From NCBI GenBank assembly GCA_026390655.1, contig JAPLFN010000106.1, positions 20,272 to 61,289 of the forward strand: a DNA stretch of 41,018 bases. The letters are read 5' to 3'. Made by a program: the position numbers and the translations under genes. The DNA comes from Candidatus Kapaibacterium sp. Lineage in GTDB: Bacteria > Bacteroidota > Ignavibacteria > Kapaibacteriales > Kapaibacteriaceae. A model generated the notes under the pieces. The model made no database searches. It was not told the DNA's origin and saw nothing but the letters and a program-made list of their open reading frames with translations. Positions 1 through 8,392 of the stretch are shown here, piece after piece. Numbering within the stretch: position 1 is the first letter of the stretch; each line of letters starts with the position of its first letter.

Positions 1-438
1 GATCTTGTTGAAGAGGCCGTGTATCTAGAGTTCAAGCGACTAACAGATCGTGGTGGTGTTCTCGGTGCTATGGAGAACATGTATCAACGCAATAAGATCC
101 AGGAAGAGAGCCTCTACTACGAGACGCTAAAACACACGGGTGAGTATCCGATTATTGGCGTGAACACGTTTCTTAGTTCAAAGGGATCTCCTACTGTAAT
201 TCCAAAGGAAGTGATCAGATCAACGACAGATGAAAAGGAGCAGCAGATATCAAATGTTCGCTCCGTGCAGACTCGCAATGGGGATGCTACTGCGAATGCC
301 CTCGTTGGGCTCCGTCATGCTGCAGTTCAGAACAAGAACATTTTCGGTGCCCTGATGGAGGCTGCTAAGGTTTGCTCGCTGGGACAGTTGACACACGCCC
401 TGTATGAAGTTGGCGGACAATACCGCCGCAACATGTAA
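1..438 (+). CDS. icmF: Fused acyl-CoA mutase (IcmF / methylmalonyl-CoA mutase family), C-terminal end only
   Basis: The frame is open from base 1, so this is the last 145 codons of a gene starting upstream; the GTG at 19 is not a real start. The peptide carries stretches typical of the C-terminal substrate-binding (TIM-barrel) part of B12-dependent acyl-CoA mutases: [36 protein letters not shown], and the ending [15 protein letters not shown]. The gene stops right after the barrel with no B12-binding domain behind it. That is the order in IcmF (B12 domain, G-protein chaperone, then mutase), whereas MutB-type proteins carry the B12 domain last. The family rearranges isobutyryl-CoA to butyryl-CoA or methylmalonyl-CoA to succinyl-CoA in the cytoplasm. 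The aminotransferase and 2-oxoacid dehydrogenase downstream fit an isobutyryl-CoA substrate. The next gene begins 19 bases on. The family is clear; the exact substrate is inferred. Confidence 0.85.
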   Translation, partial: DLVEEAVYLEFKRLTDRGGVLGAMENMYQRNKIQEESLYYETLKHTGEYPIIGVNTFLSSKGSPTVIPKEVIRSTTDEKEQQISNVRSVQTRNGDATANALVGLRHAAVQNKNIFGALMEAAKVCSLGQLTHALYEVGGQYRRNM

Positions 439-457
439 AATCAATCGAGGAGATTTC

Positions 458-1228
458 ATGACGTTGAGTTTAGAATACAACATCGATCTCCCTCTTAAGC
501 GTGGCGCAAAAGGCAAACCAGTTAAGCTCATTCAGGAGTGGCTTTCACTTAATGGGGTCGGCTTAACGATCGACTCAAGCTTTGGTCCGGCCACAGAAGC
601 AGCAGTGAAAAAGTTTCAGTCCAAGGTAAAACTTCCAGTTACGGGTAGAGTAGACCGAGCTACATTCGATTCCCTTGTAGCTCCGATGAAACGAGCCACG
701 TCGCCACTGCAAACAACATCTTTAAACTTCTCTCAACGGGTTGTTGCGGCCGCAAAGGTCCACCTGAAAGAACACCCCCTAGAAGTAGGCGGACCAAATT
801 CAGGACCGTGGGTGAGACTTTACACTAACGGACGAGAGGGCGCGGCCTGGGCGTGGTGTGCAGGCTTTGTTTCTACCATGTTGAAAGCAGCAGCTGAGGA
901 CCAGACAGCAGAGAACTCCTCGCCTATAAAGGGGTCTTTATCGTGTGACGTTCTTGCAACGCAAGCGCGTAAGGCCGGTAGATTCGTTTCCGAAAAGGAC
1001 CTGGCTACAGGGGTGGTGGATCGAAGTGCACTCAAGAGTGGTGCGATCTTCCTCGTTCGCAATAAAAAGAATGCAAACGACTGGACCCATACCGGTCTCG
1101 TAACATCGATCTTCGATGAGTACCTTGAGACAATCGAGGGCAACACGAATGATTCAGGTGATCGCGAGGGGTATGAAGTTTGCGCCAGACGCCGCAGCTA
1201 CAAAAACATGGATTTCATCCGCCTGTGA
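458..1228 (+). CDS. Peptidoglycan-binding domain protein with CHAP/NlpC-like cysteine amidase domain
   Basis: This start (256 aa) was chosen over the track's 404 because ATG 458 follows an AGGAGA-type ribosome site. Residues 10-75 look like a PG_binding_1 domain (RGAKGKPVKLIQEWL ... FGPATEAAVKKFQ ... VTGRVDRATFDSL). Residues 95-256 look like a CHAP-type cysteine peptidase/amidase: C134 in WAWCAGFVS, H211 in DWTHTGLV, and an acidic/amide residue in ETIEGNT (E227/N229). The family cleaves peptide cross-bridges or the amide bond of peptidoglycan. No signal peptide or membrane segment is visible, so export would need another route (holin, contractile system, lysis), or it acts on internalised material. 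Its stop overlaps the next start by one base (TGATG). The domain call is good; the biological role is unknown. Confidence 0.75.
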   Translation: MTLSLEYNIDLPLKRGAKGKPVKLIQEWLSLNGVGLTIDSSFGPATEAAVKKFQSKVKLPVTGRVDRATFDSLVAPMKRATSPLQTTSLNFSQRVVAAAKVHLKEHPLEVGGPNSGPWVRLYTNGREGAAWAWCAGFVSTMLKAAAEDQTAENSSPIKGSLSCDVLATQARKAGRFVSEKDLATGVVDRSALKSGAIFLVRNKKNANDWTHTGLVTSIFDEYLETIEGNTNDSGDREGYEVCARRRSYKNMDFIRL

Positions 1229-2181
1229 TGGAGATTGAGATTCCTACGATCGCTGATGTTCGCCTAGCAGCCGATCGCATTCGCCCCTTTATACACAGAA
1301 CTCCGATCCTAACTTCCAGAACACTTGATGAACATGTAGGTGCGGAGTTGTTCTTCAAATGTGAGAGCTTTCAAAAAGTAGGTGCGTTTAAGGCAAGGGG
1401 CGCCTGCAATGCAGTGTTTATGCTCGACGAAGCAACTGCTAAACGTGGGGTGATAACGCACTCATCGGGCAATCACGCTCAGGCTCTTGCATATGCTGCG
1501 CGGCTGCGTGGGATACCGTGCTCGATCGTGATGCCACGTAACGCACCTACGGTGAAGCAAAAAGCTGTTGCAGAATACGGCGCGGTGATCACACTCTGCG
1601 AGCCTACGCTGCAATCCCGCTTGGAGACGATGGAGAGGATCATCAGCAACACCGGTGCACACGCAATCCCCCCGTATGATGATGCTAGAGTCATTGCAGG
1701 CCAAGGAACAGCTGCGCTCGAGATGATCGAAGACCTACCGGCTCTGGACGTGGTGATGGCACCCGTAGGTGGCGGTGGGCTCATGAGCGGAACCGCTATC
1801 GTAACTCGAGCGATGAGTCCGTCAGCGCAAGTGATCGGTGCAGAACCGGAGATTGCTGATGATGCAAGACGATCACTTGAAAGTGGAGTCCGCCAGCCCC
1901 CTCCAATTACTACCACTATTGCAGATGGTCTGCGAACGGCGTTGGGTGACATTACATTTGCTACTCTGAAAGCAATGAACGTCAGAATTGTTACCTCCTC
2001 AGAAGCGTCTATCGTAGAGGCAACCTATAGAATGATGGAGCGATTAAAGATCGTCATCGAACCAAGCGCGGCCGTGACCCTTGGTGCACTGCTTGAAGAT
2101 CCGCAACTCGTGCGAGGGAAGCGCGTAGGGATCATCGTCTGTGGTGGAAACCTCGACGTACGCTCACTTTTGAAGTTTTAG
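1228..2181 (+). CDS. PLP-dependent threonine/serine dehydratase (or serine racemase-like)
   Basis: Fold-type II PLP enzyme of 317 aa. ATG 1228 overlaps the previous stop and gives the usual N-terminus (the track start at 1180 lies inside the previous gene). Visible motifs are the PLP lysine K55 in VGAFKARGA, the substrate-binding loop SSGNHAQ (79-84), the phosphate-binding glycine loop PVGGGGLMSG (179-188) and the C-terminal CGGNLD. The length, with no C-terminal ACT domain, matches the catabolic, feedback-insensitive threonine dehydratase or serine racemase rather than biosynthetic IlvA. Threonine dehydratase gives 2-oxobutyrate and ammonia. 2-Oxobutyrate is a substrate for branched-chain 2-oxoacid dehydrogenases, one of which is encoded at 6107. 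Serine as substrate cannot be excluded from sequence. Confidence 0.87.
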   Translation: MEIEIPTIADVRLAADRIRPFIHRTPILTSRTLDEHVGAELFFKCESFQKVGAFKARGACNAVFMLDEATAKRGVITHSSGNHAQALAYAARLRGIPCSIVMPRNAPTVKQKAVAEYGAVITLCEPTLQSRLETMERIISNTGAHAIPPYDDARVIAGQGTAALEMIEDLPALDVVMAPVGGGGLMSGTAIVTRAMSPSAQVIGAEPEIADDARRSLESGVRQPPPITTTIADGLRTALGDITFATLKAMNVRIVTSSEASIVEATYRMMERLKIVIEPSAAVTLGALLEDPQLVRGKRVGIIVCGGNLDVRSLLKF

Positions 2182-2184
2182 CGC

Positions 2185-3612
2185 ATGAGGGTTCTCCTCA
2201 TTTTACTCTTCCTGTTTGGGACGTTGTCTCAGGCCCGCGCCGCTACTGACTGGGCGCTTGTACACACGCGCACCATGGAAGCGATGGATCTTCTGTACAA
2301 CCTTGATTTCGTTGCGGCAGAGAAAAAATGCAATGAAGTGATCGGTCTCGCCCCGGGAGATCCACGGGGACACTTCTTCAAGGCAATGACATATTATTAC
2401 AAGATGTCATTCAAGGGTGGATCAAAGAACGACACTGCATTCTGGGCCTTCGTTTACCATGCAGATAAAGTAAAACAGGTTTGTGAGCGGCTCTTGGACC
2501 AGAACGAACAGGACACGAAGGCGATGTTCTATTTGGGTGGCACGATAGGTTTTAAGGGGCTTGCCTATGTGGGAAGGGGCGAAACAATGAAGGCGATCTG
2601 GGATGGGAAGAAGGGTTATGATTTGTTAGCAGATGCAGTCGCCATTGATCCAACAAACATGGATGCCAAAATGGGTCTGGGAATGTTTCAATACATGATC
2701 TCTCAGGCTCCCTCGGCCCTACAGCCGGCTATCAAACTTGCTGGTATGTCGGGAGATCGTTGGGGAGGACTGCGGATGCTGGAAGAAGCTGCCGCCAAAG
2801 GCACCTACGCGAAGAGCGAGGCGCGACGTTGGCTCAGCAGCTTCTATCTCGACGAAGATCTTCCGAAACGCGCCATCGTGCATCTCAGAATCGTCAAAGA
2901 AGCGTTTCCCAACAACTGGTATGTACTTCAACAATTCGCGGACGTGACGTGTTTTCAACTCTTTGATGCCAAGGCCGCGGAGGACGCCTATAAGCTGATG
3001 GCTACTATGGATGTGAAAACTGGTGACGATGCATATGTGCGATGGGTAGCCAACACACGTCTCGGCTACCTTTCCACGGCGAGAGAACGCTATGAAGAAG
3101 CCATCTCATATTACACCACAGCATACAACGTCACCAGTTCCTCAGATCGGAAGAACGAATCTGCCTCCAACCTCGGCCTCGCTTATGAATTAATGGGTGA
3201 CCGCAGAGTGGCTACCATGTGGTATCAGAAGGCTGGTGCGAGCCCGATGGCACAAAAGAACCTAGCACGAGCTTGGACAGCTGAGGATATTGTCACGAAC
3301 AAAATAGCGTGGGCATACAGCATTGGATTATACAGTCGTGTTGCCTTTCTTGCAGATTCGGCACGAAATCATGGAATGATTCCAGCAATTCCTAAATACG
3401 CGCAAGTGCTTTATCAACAAGGAGTTGCGTGCAGCGAGCTGTCTCGCTATTCAGACGCAGATCAGTGTTTTCGGGATATACTCGGAATTCAGGGTACAGA
3501 CCCTTGGGTGCCCCCTGCGAAAGCCCTGGAGTTTGAGGACTACCCGTCAGAGGTAACGCTTCGCAAGCGTATCGCACGCGAGAAGAGTGCGTTGGACCGA
3601 AACGGCAAATGA
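2185..3612 (+). CDS. Secreted tetratricopeptide-repeat (TPR) protein
   Basis: A 475-aa protein with a clear signal peptide (MRVLLILLFLFGTLSQARA, cleavage near residue 20), so probably periplasmic. The mature part is alpha-helical with TPR-like helical pairs: VAAEKKCNEVIGLAPGDPRG (about 45-65), DLLADAVAIDPTNMDAKMG (about 150-168), RYEEAISYYTTAYN (about 305-318), ASNLGLAYELMGDRRVATMW (about 330-348) and ACSELSRYSDADQCFRDIL (about 410-430). The helices match the TPR pattern of small residues alternating with bulky aromatics. It starts 3 bases after the dehydratase stop and so is probably co-transcribed. Its own stop overlaps an ATGA that opens a short ORF before gatB. TPR proteins are usually scaffolds; no partner can be named here. 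Confidence 0.75.
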   Translation: MRVLLILLFLFGTLSQARAATDWALVHTRTMEAMDLLYNLDFVAAEKKCNEVIGLAPGDPRGHFFKAMTYYYKMSFKGGSKNDTAFWAFVYHADKVKQVCERLLDQNEQDTKAMFYLGGTIGFKGLAYVGRGETMKAIWDGKKGYDLLADAVAIDPTNMDAKMGLGMFQYMISQAPSALQPAIKLAGMSGDRWGGLRMLEEAAAKGTYAKSEARRWLSSFYLDEDLPKRAIVHLRIVKEAFPNNWYVLQQFADVTCFQLFDAKAAEDAYKLMATMDVKTGDDAYVRWVANTRLGYLSTARERYEEAISYYTTAYNVTSSSDRKNESASNLGLAYELMGDRRVATMWYQKAGASPMAQKNLARAWTAEDIVTNKIAWAYSIGLYSRVAFLADSARNHGMIPAIPKYAQVLYQQGVACSELSRYSDADQCFRDILGIQGTDPWVPPAKALEFEDYPSEVTLRKRIAREKSALDRNGK

Positions 3613-3663
3613 CCACCGCCGATTTCCGTAGTTTCGAGGCTCTTTGGACCGATTGGAAGATGA

Positions 3664-5139
3664 ATGCGAACAGGCTACAATGCCGTGATCGGACTGGAAG
3701 TGCATGCGCAACTCAACACTGCGTCAAAGGCCTTCTGTTCCTGCCCTACTGAATTTGGCGCGCAGCCAAACGTGAATGTGTGCCCGATCTGTCTTGGACA
3801 TCCAGGAACATTGCCCGTCTTGAACAGGAATCTCGTGTCTTTCGCTGTAAAAATGGGGCTAGCCACGAATTGCTCAATACGTGAAGCGTCCACTTTTTCT
3901 CGGAAGAACTACTTCTATCCTGATCTTCCCAAGGGCTATCAGATAACGCAGTATGCAGACCCTATCTGCCACAATGGGTTCGTTGAGATCGAAACTGACG
4001 CTGGCGTAAAACACATCGGGATCACTCGCATCCATATGGAAGAAGACGCCGGTAAGAGCATTCACGATCTGGATATCGACACACTCGTTGATCTTAATCG
4101 AGCAGGAGTGCCCCTTATCGAGATCGTAAGTGAGCCAGATATACGGTCTCCCCACGAAGCATATCAATACCTACAACAGATACGTCAGATCCTGATCTAC
4201 CTAGGCATCTGCGATGGCAACCTTGAAGAAGGTAGTCTGCGATGTGATGCAAATATTTCTGTGAGACCCGATGGACAGAAAGAATTTGGAACACGACGGG
4301 AAGTGAAGAACCTCAATTCGTTTCGCAACGTGGAAAAAGCGATTGAATATGAGATCAATTCACAAATCGAGACATTGGTCGAAGGCAAAACAGTCGTTCA
4401 GCAAACGCTTATGTGGGATGCTGGCGCTCAGAAAACTAAGCTGATGCGTTCAAAGGAAGAAGCACACGACTATCGGTATTTTGCAGAGCCTGACCTAGTA
4501 TCCGTAGTAGTTGATGAACAATGGCGCAATCAAATTCATGCAACGCTTCCTGAGCTTGCGTTGGCAAAAAAGCGTCGATTCATCCAACAGTATGGATTGC
4601 CTGCATATGATGCAGGTGTTCTCGTTGATGATGTTGACGTGGCAAGAATGTACGAGGACACGTGCGGCCACCTAGAGCCAGCGTCACCGGAAGCATACAA
4701 GCTTGTTAGCAACTGGACCATGACGGAAATGCTGCGAATCATGGGTGAAAGAAAGTGCGGCATTGATGAAGTTGGTGTTTCATCAACTCAGCTGTCTTCA
4801 CTCATTAACGCAATCACGAATAAAAAGATCAGTAGTAAGACTGCTAAGGAGATCTTTCCGGACATGGTGGGCAGTGGAAGAACGGCTGACGAGTTCATCG
4901 ACGAACGAGGCCTAAGTCAAATCTCTGATGAAGGGGCACTCAAGACGATGGTTGACGAAGTAGTGCGTAATAACCCAGACAACCTCAAGAAGTACATTAG
5001 TGGTAAGACAAATCTCTTTGGTTTCTTCGTTGGTCAAGTCCTCAAAGCCTCCGGCGGGTCTGCTAATCCAACGATCGTTAGCAGTTTGATGAAAGATGCC
5101 TTAGAGGCAGTTCAGAATTCGAACACGGTGGAGGACTAA
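3664..5139 (+). CDS. gatB: Aspartyl/glutamyl-tRNA(Asn/Gln) amidotransferase subunit B
   Basis: A 491-aa protein of normal GatB length. The N-terminus YNAVIGLEVHAQL is the family signature. It is followed by zinc-site cysteines (FCSCP ... VCPICLGHPG), the cradle-domain motifs FSRKNYFYPDLPKGYQITQY and HMEEDAGK, and LEEGSLRCDANISVR. The C-terminal YqeY-like tail contains GFFVGQVLKASGGSANP. GatCAB turns misacylated Glu-tRNA(Gln) or Asp-tRNA(Asn) into the amidated form, and GatB binds the tRNA and holds the kinase site. gatA and gatC are not beside it. The start is supported by GGAAG four bases upstream. The stop overlaps the next gene's start by one base (TAATG), implying translational coupling to the aminotransferase. 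Confidence 0.97.
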   Translation: MRTGYNAVIGLEVHAQLNTASKAFCSCPTEFGAQPNVNVCPICLGHPGTLPVLNRNLVSFAVKMGLATNCSIREASTFSRKNYFYPDLPKGYQITQYADPICHNGFVEIETDAGVKHIGITRIHMEEDAGKSIHDLDIDTLVDLNRAGVPLIEIVSEPDIRSPHEAYQYLQQIRQILIYLGICDGNLEEGSLRCDANISVRPDGQKEFGTRREVKNLNSFRNVEKAIEYEINSQIETLVEGKTVVQQTLMWDAGAQKTKLMRSKEEAHDYRYFAEPDLVSVVVDEQWRNQIHATLPELALAKKRRFIQQYGLPAYDAGVLVDDVDVARMYEDTCGHLEPASPEAYKLVSNWTMTEMLRIMGERKCGIDEVGVSSTQLSSLINAITNKKISSKTAKEIFPDMVGSGRTADEFIDERGLSQISDEGALKTMVDEVVRNNPDNLKKYISGKTNLFGFFVGQVLKASGGSANPTIVSSLMKDALEAVQNSNTVED

Positions 5140-6074
5140 TGCCGATCACGCCTACACGCACAATCTGGAAGAATGGAACATTTGTTCCATTCGAGAAGGC
5201 TTCCATCCATGTTCTCTCACATGTGGTGCATTACGGATCCTCTTGGTTTGAGGGGATACGTTGTTATGAAACTCCGGACGGGCCCGCCATATTTCGACTT
5301 GAAGATCACATGCGTCGGCTCCATCAGTCTCTGAAGGTCTATCGCACAAAACTTCCGTTTAGCGTGGATGAATTGTCGGAGGCAGCTGTTGACCTTGTCC
5401 GCAGAAACAAATTGGGTAGGTGTTACATCCGTCCGTTTGCCTTGCGTGGATTAGGCGACATGGGTGTCTATGGCTTGCGCTGTCCGCTCGAGGTATACAT
5501 CGCGGCTTGGGAGTGGGGCGCGTACCTTGGTGATGACGCCTCAGACAACGGTGTAGATGTCTGCATTTCATCATGGGATCGCATCACACCCAACTCGTTA
5601 CCCTCGATGGCTAAGGCTGGGGGCAATTACATGAACTCACAGCTCGTGAAGATGGAAGCCGTAGAGAACGGCTATGCAGAAGGTATTTGTCTGGACACCT
5701 ATGGCAACATCGCCGAGGGGTCCGGCGAGAATGTCTTTATCGTCGTAGACAACGAGTTAGTAACGCCCCCTTCAGCATCTTCATTATTGCCTGGTATTAC
5801 GAGAGACACCGTTATCACGCTCGCGCATGAATTGGGCATTACTGTTCGGGAGCAAGACATTCCTAGGGCTATGGCCTATACATGTGATGAGATGTTTCTC
5901 ACAGGAACTGCTGTAGAAATCACACCTGTCACATCTGTAGACAGAATTGCAGTAGGCCGTGGTAAGGTTGGTCCTGTAACTCGGGCTATGCAACAGGCGT
6001 TTCATAAGATCACTGTGGACGGCGAAGATCCATATGGTTGGCTTACACTGGTGAAGAAGACAAGATCCAAATAA
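5139..6074 (+). CDS. ilvE: Branched-chain amino acid aminotransferase (class IV)
   Basis: A 311-aa PLP fold-type IV aminotransferase, close to the usual IlvE length. Seen are the N-terminal signature HVVHYGSSWFEGIRCY, the PLP lysine K159 in SMAKAGGNYMNSQL, and the cofactor loop GNIAEGSGENVF (190-200). The late FLTGTAVEITPV motif is typical of BCATs and helps separate them from D-amino-acid transaminases and ADC lyases. It interconverts Val/Leu/Ile with their 2-oxoacids using 2-oxoglutarate/glutamate. It overlaps gatB by one base. The next start is 32 bases downstream and encodes a 2-oxoacid dehydrogenase E1, so the pair probably runs in the catabolic direction, though biosynthesis is equally possible for the enzyme itself. 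Confidence 0.94.
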   Translation: MPITPTRTIWKNGTFVPFEKASIHVLSHVVHYGSSWFEGIRCYETPDGPAIFRLEDHMRRLHQSLKVYRTKLPFSVDELSEAAVDLVRRNKLGRCYIRPFALRGLGDMGVYGLRCPLEVYIAAWEWGAYLGDDASDNGVDVCISSWDRITPNSLPSMAKAGGNYMNSQLVKMEAVENGYAEGICLDTYGNIAEGSGENVFIVVDNELVTPPSASSLLPGITRDTVITLAHELGITVREQDIPRAMAYTCDEMFLTGTAVEITPVTSVDRIAVGRGKVGPVTRAMQQAFHKITVDGEDPYGWLTLVKKTRSK

Positions 6075-6106
6075 GATACAACGAACAGAAAATAACGGAG
6101 ACAATC

Positions 6107-8194
6107 ATGGCCAAGGCCAAGGACGCAAAGAAGAGCGGAACTGCTCAGCGTACCGATCTTTTTAATGTATCGGGGTTTGACAAAGCAACATTGCTCGATT
6201 GGTACGTAACGCAACACCTCGGTAGGCGTCTTGATGAGAAGGCGGCCAATTACCTAAAGATGGCCAAGGGATGGTCTTATCACGCACCGTTTGCCGGTCA
6301 CGATGGGATTCAGCTTGCACTCGGCAAGATTTTCCGTTCGGGTAAGGATTTCCTCTTCCCGTACTACCGTGACCTTCTCACTTCGCTCGCTGCGGGATTG
6401 ACTGTTGAAGAGATCATCGCAAATGGACTCTCCAAGGATGTGGATGTTGCAGGAGGTGGCAGACACATGAGTAACCACTTCGCCAAGATCTCCATTGGAC
6501 TTCAGAACTCGTCGTCATGCACGGGTAATCACTCACAGCAAGCTGCAGGTACAGCGCGATCAATCAAGAAGTTCAAGGGCGATGAAGTTGTGTATTGCTC
6601 TACGGGAGACAGCACAACGTCTGAAGGCTACTATTATGAAGCCGTAAACGGAGCTGATCGAGAAAAGCTTCCCTTAGTGTTCGTGATCCAGAACAACAAG
6701 TATGGCATTTCTGTGCCATTGCGGGAGCAAACAGCCAATCCAGTGGTTGCTGAGAATTTCAGTGGGTTCACAAATCTCAAAATCTTTCTGTGCGACGGTA
6801 GAGATCCTATGGACTCATATCGTACGCTCGAAAAGGCAAGGGCATATGCATTGAGTGGTAAGGGGCCGGCGATGGTGCATGCGGACTGTGATCGCATAGG
6901 TTCACATTCCAATTCTGACAACCACGAGCTTTACCGGACGAAGGAAGACATCGACGCAATGAAGTTGCGCGATCCGTTGCCGAGAATGCGGGCAACGATC
7001 ATCGCTGCTGGTATTGCTACCGACGCCGAGCTTCTGGCGCTCGAAGAGGCTAATAAGGTCGCGATCTTTGCGGCTGCTGATGCAGTAGAGCCCCTTGCCG
7101 ATCCAGCTCCTGAATCATACAAAGAGTTTCTTTTGCCGGACGCAGTGGTTGGGTACAACGATGCGAGTGAATCTCTATGGATGCCGCCTGCAGGCGCTCC
7201 TTTGGTGACATTCCGTGAAGGCATCTTGAATGCAATGAAGGAAGAATTCCGACGTAACTCAAGCACCTTTCTGTTCGGTCAAGACGTAGCATCTGAGAAG
7301 AAGCAGGGCATTTTTAACGTCTGTAAGGGAATGTTAGACGAGTTTGGAAACGACCGCGTTTTCAACGCACCCATAGCTGAAGACTTCATTGTTGGGACGG
7401 CGAACGGAATGACCCGCTACCGGGACGATATACGAGTAGTCGTTGAGGGGGCTGAGTTTGCCGACTATTTCTGGCCAGCCATGGAGCAGTTGATCGAGTG
7501 CACCCATGATTATTGGCGAACACGGGGTCAGTTTTCCCCAGCCGTGGTAATTCGTCTTGCATCTGGTGGGTACATCCAGGGTGGTTTGTATCACTCTCAG
7601 AACCTTGAGGGTACGTTCACAACACTGCCTGGGCTGCGAGTGGTCTGCCCCTCTTTTGCGGACGATGCCGTAGGACTTATGCGAAACTCCATTCGGTCGC
7701 GAGGAACCACGATGTTTCTTGAGCCAAAATTCCTCTATAACTACCGCCCCACTTCTTCGGCGATGCCTCCTGAGGACTTTATTATTCCGTTTGGAAAGGC
7801 CAAGATTCGCAGACCCGGCACGGATGTTACCGTAGTTACCTACGGAACGCCCGTCCATTGGAGCCTCCAAGCTGCCGAAACTCTCCAAGCAGAAGGAATA
7901 AACGTTGAGGTAATCGATCTTCGATCGCTGGCTCCTTGGGACCGCGAGTTGGTCTTTGAGCGAGTCAAACGCACGGGAAGGTGCGTTGTGGTTCATGAGG
8001 ACAAGAAAACAGGTGGTTTTGGCGGAGAGATCGCATCGGCAATCGGCGAGGAGCTTTTTAGGTTTCTTGACGCTCCTGTAGCCAGGTTGGGATCCAAAGA
8101 CACACCTGTTGGCTTCGCCAAGAGCCTCGAAAGCGCCACCCTTGTCAATGTTGGCGACGTGATGGAAGCCATCCGCAAGACGATGGCTTTCTAA
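6107..8194 (+). CDS. Fused 2-oxoacid dehydrogenase E1 alpha-beta (branched-chain type likely)
   Basis: The start was moved from the track's 6038 to ATG 6107 (695 aa), which follows CGGAGA and leaves the ilvE 3' end free. Residues 20-330 are E1 alpha: YHAPFAGHDGIQ, GGGRHMSNH, the thiamine-diphosphate motif TGDSTTSEGYYYEAVNGA ... IQNNKYGIS (about 167-205), and the loop RIGSHSNSDNHELYR. Residues about 360-695 are E1 beta: TFREGILNAM, FNAPIAEDFIVGTANGM, the GGLYHSQNLEG histidine loop, and the C-terminal domain VIDLRSLAPWD ... VVVHEDKKTGGFGGEIAS. The enzyme decarboxylates a 2-oxoacid on ThDP and passes the acyl group to a lipoyl E2. E2 and E3 are not in the window. Fused forms are known in Bacteroidota. 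The branched-chain assignment rests on the RIGSHS loop and on ilvE next door; pyruvate or acetoin remain alternatives. Confidence 0.9.
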   Translation: MAKAKDAKKSGTAQRTDLFNVSGFDKATLLDWYVTQHLGRRLDEKAANYLKMAKGWSYHAPFAGHDGIQLALGKIFRSGKDFLFPYYRDLLTSLAAGLTVEEIIANGLSKDVDVAGGGRHMSNHFAKISIGLQNSSSCTGNHSQQAAGTARSIKKFKGDEVVYCSTGDSTTSEGYYYEAVNGADREKLPLVFVIQNNKYGISVPLREQTANPVVAENFSGFTNLKIFLCDGRDPMDSYRTLEKARAYALSGKGPAMVHADCDRIGSHSNSDNHELYRTKEDIDAMKLRDPLPRMRATIIAAGIATDAELLALEEANKVAIFAAADAVEPLADPAPESYKEFLLPDAVVGYNDASESLWMPPAGAPLVTFREGILNAMKEEFRRNSSTFLFGQDVASEKKQGIFNVCKGMLDEFGNDRVFNAPIAEDFIVGTANGMTRYRDDIRVVVEGAEFADYFWPAMEQLIECTHDYWRTRGQFSPAVVIRLASGGYIQGGLYHSQNLEGTFTTLPGLRVVCPSFADDAVGLMRNSIRSRGTTMFLEPKFLYNYRPTSSAMPPEDFIIPFGKAKIRRPGTDVTVVTYGTPVHWSLQAAETLQAEGINVEVIDLRSLAPWDRELVFERVKRTGRCVVVHEDKKTGGFGGEIASAIGEELFRFLDAPVARLGSKDTPVGFAKSLESATLVNVGDVMEAIRKTMAF

Positions 8195-8238
8195 GTCTGT
8201 GTGAACAACTCCTGACACTGTGAAGCCCCCTTGCGCCG

Positions 8239-8263
8239 TAAGCCGTTTTACAAAAATGGCTTA
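8239..8263 (+). terminator. Hairpin downstream of E1 gene, possible transcript end
   Basis: TAAGCCGTTTT pairs with AAAATGGCTTA around a 3-base loop, giving an 11-bp stem with one G-T wobble, 45 bases after the E1 stop. No run of T follows, so this is not a classical intrinsic terminator. It could protect the 3' end or act with Rho. Confidence 0.45.
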
Positions 8264-8275
8264 GGGCCATCCCCT

Positions 8276-8299
8276 CCCACCATCTTTCTCTTTGGTGGG
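8276..8299 (+). other. GC-rich hairpin overlapping the -33 box
   Basis: CCCACCA (8276-8282) pairs perfectly with TGGTGGG (8293-8299) around a 10-base loop. Its 3' arm overlaps the TTTG at 8291-8294 that I read as a -33 element. It could be a regulator's palindrome or the last stem of the upstream transcript. Confidence 0.4.
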
Positions 8300-8322
8300 T
8301 ATCAAAATCAGCCATATATTTG
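8291..8322 (+). promoter_or_regulatory. Bacteroidetes-type -33/-7 promoter for the TPR membrane-protein gene
   Basis: TTTG at 8291-8294, then 20 bases, then TATATTTG at 8315-8322. This matches the published Bacteroidetes housekeeping consensus TTTG-N19-21-TAnnTTTG in both boxes and spacing. Transcription would start near 8329 and leave a leader of about 120 bases before the ATG at 8452. It is the clearest promoter in the window. Confidence 0.65.
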
Positions 8323-8392
8323 CAGGCTTCGCACTGTGGACTTGGTATGCGTTAAAGTATACCTCAGGTCTAGAGTGTGAGGATTGGGTAAT

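Noticed and set aside
3609-3752. 47-codon ORF starting ATGA over the end of the TPR gene and running into gatB in another frame
   Set aside because: It overlaps gatB by 89 bases and the peptide has no motif. The ATGA could only serve to keep ribosomes near gatB, which has its own GGAAG site.
7334-8218. 294-aa minus-strand ORF opposite the E1 gene
   Set aside because: It lies wholly over a well-supported coding gene, has no recognisable motif and its composition follows the complement of E1 codons. It is a shadow ORF.
8239-8263. Classical Rho-independent terminator for the E1 transcript
   Set aside because: The stem is good but no T-run follows, so it was listed only as a low-confidence transcript end.
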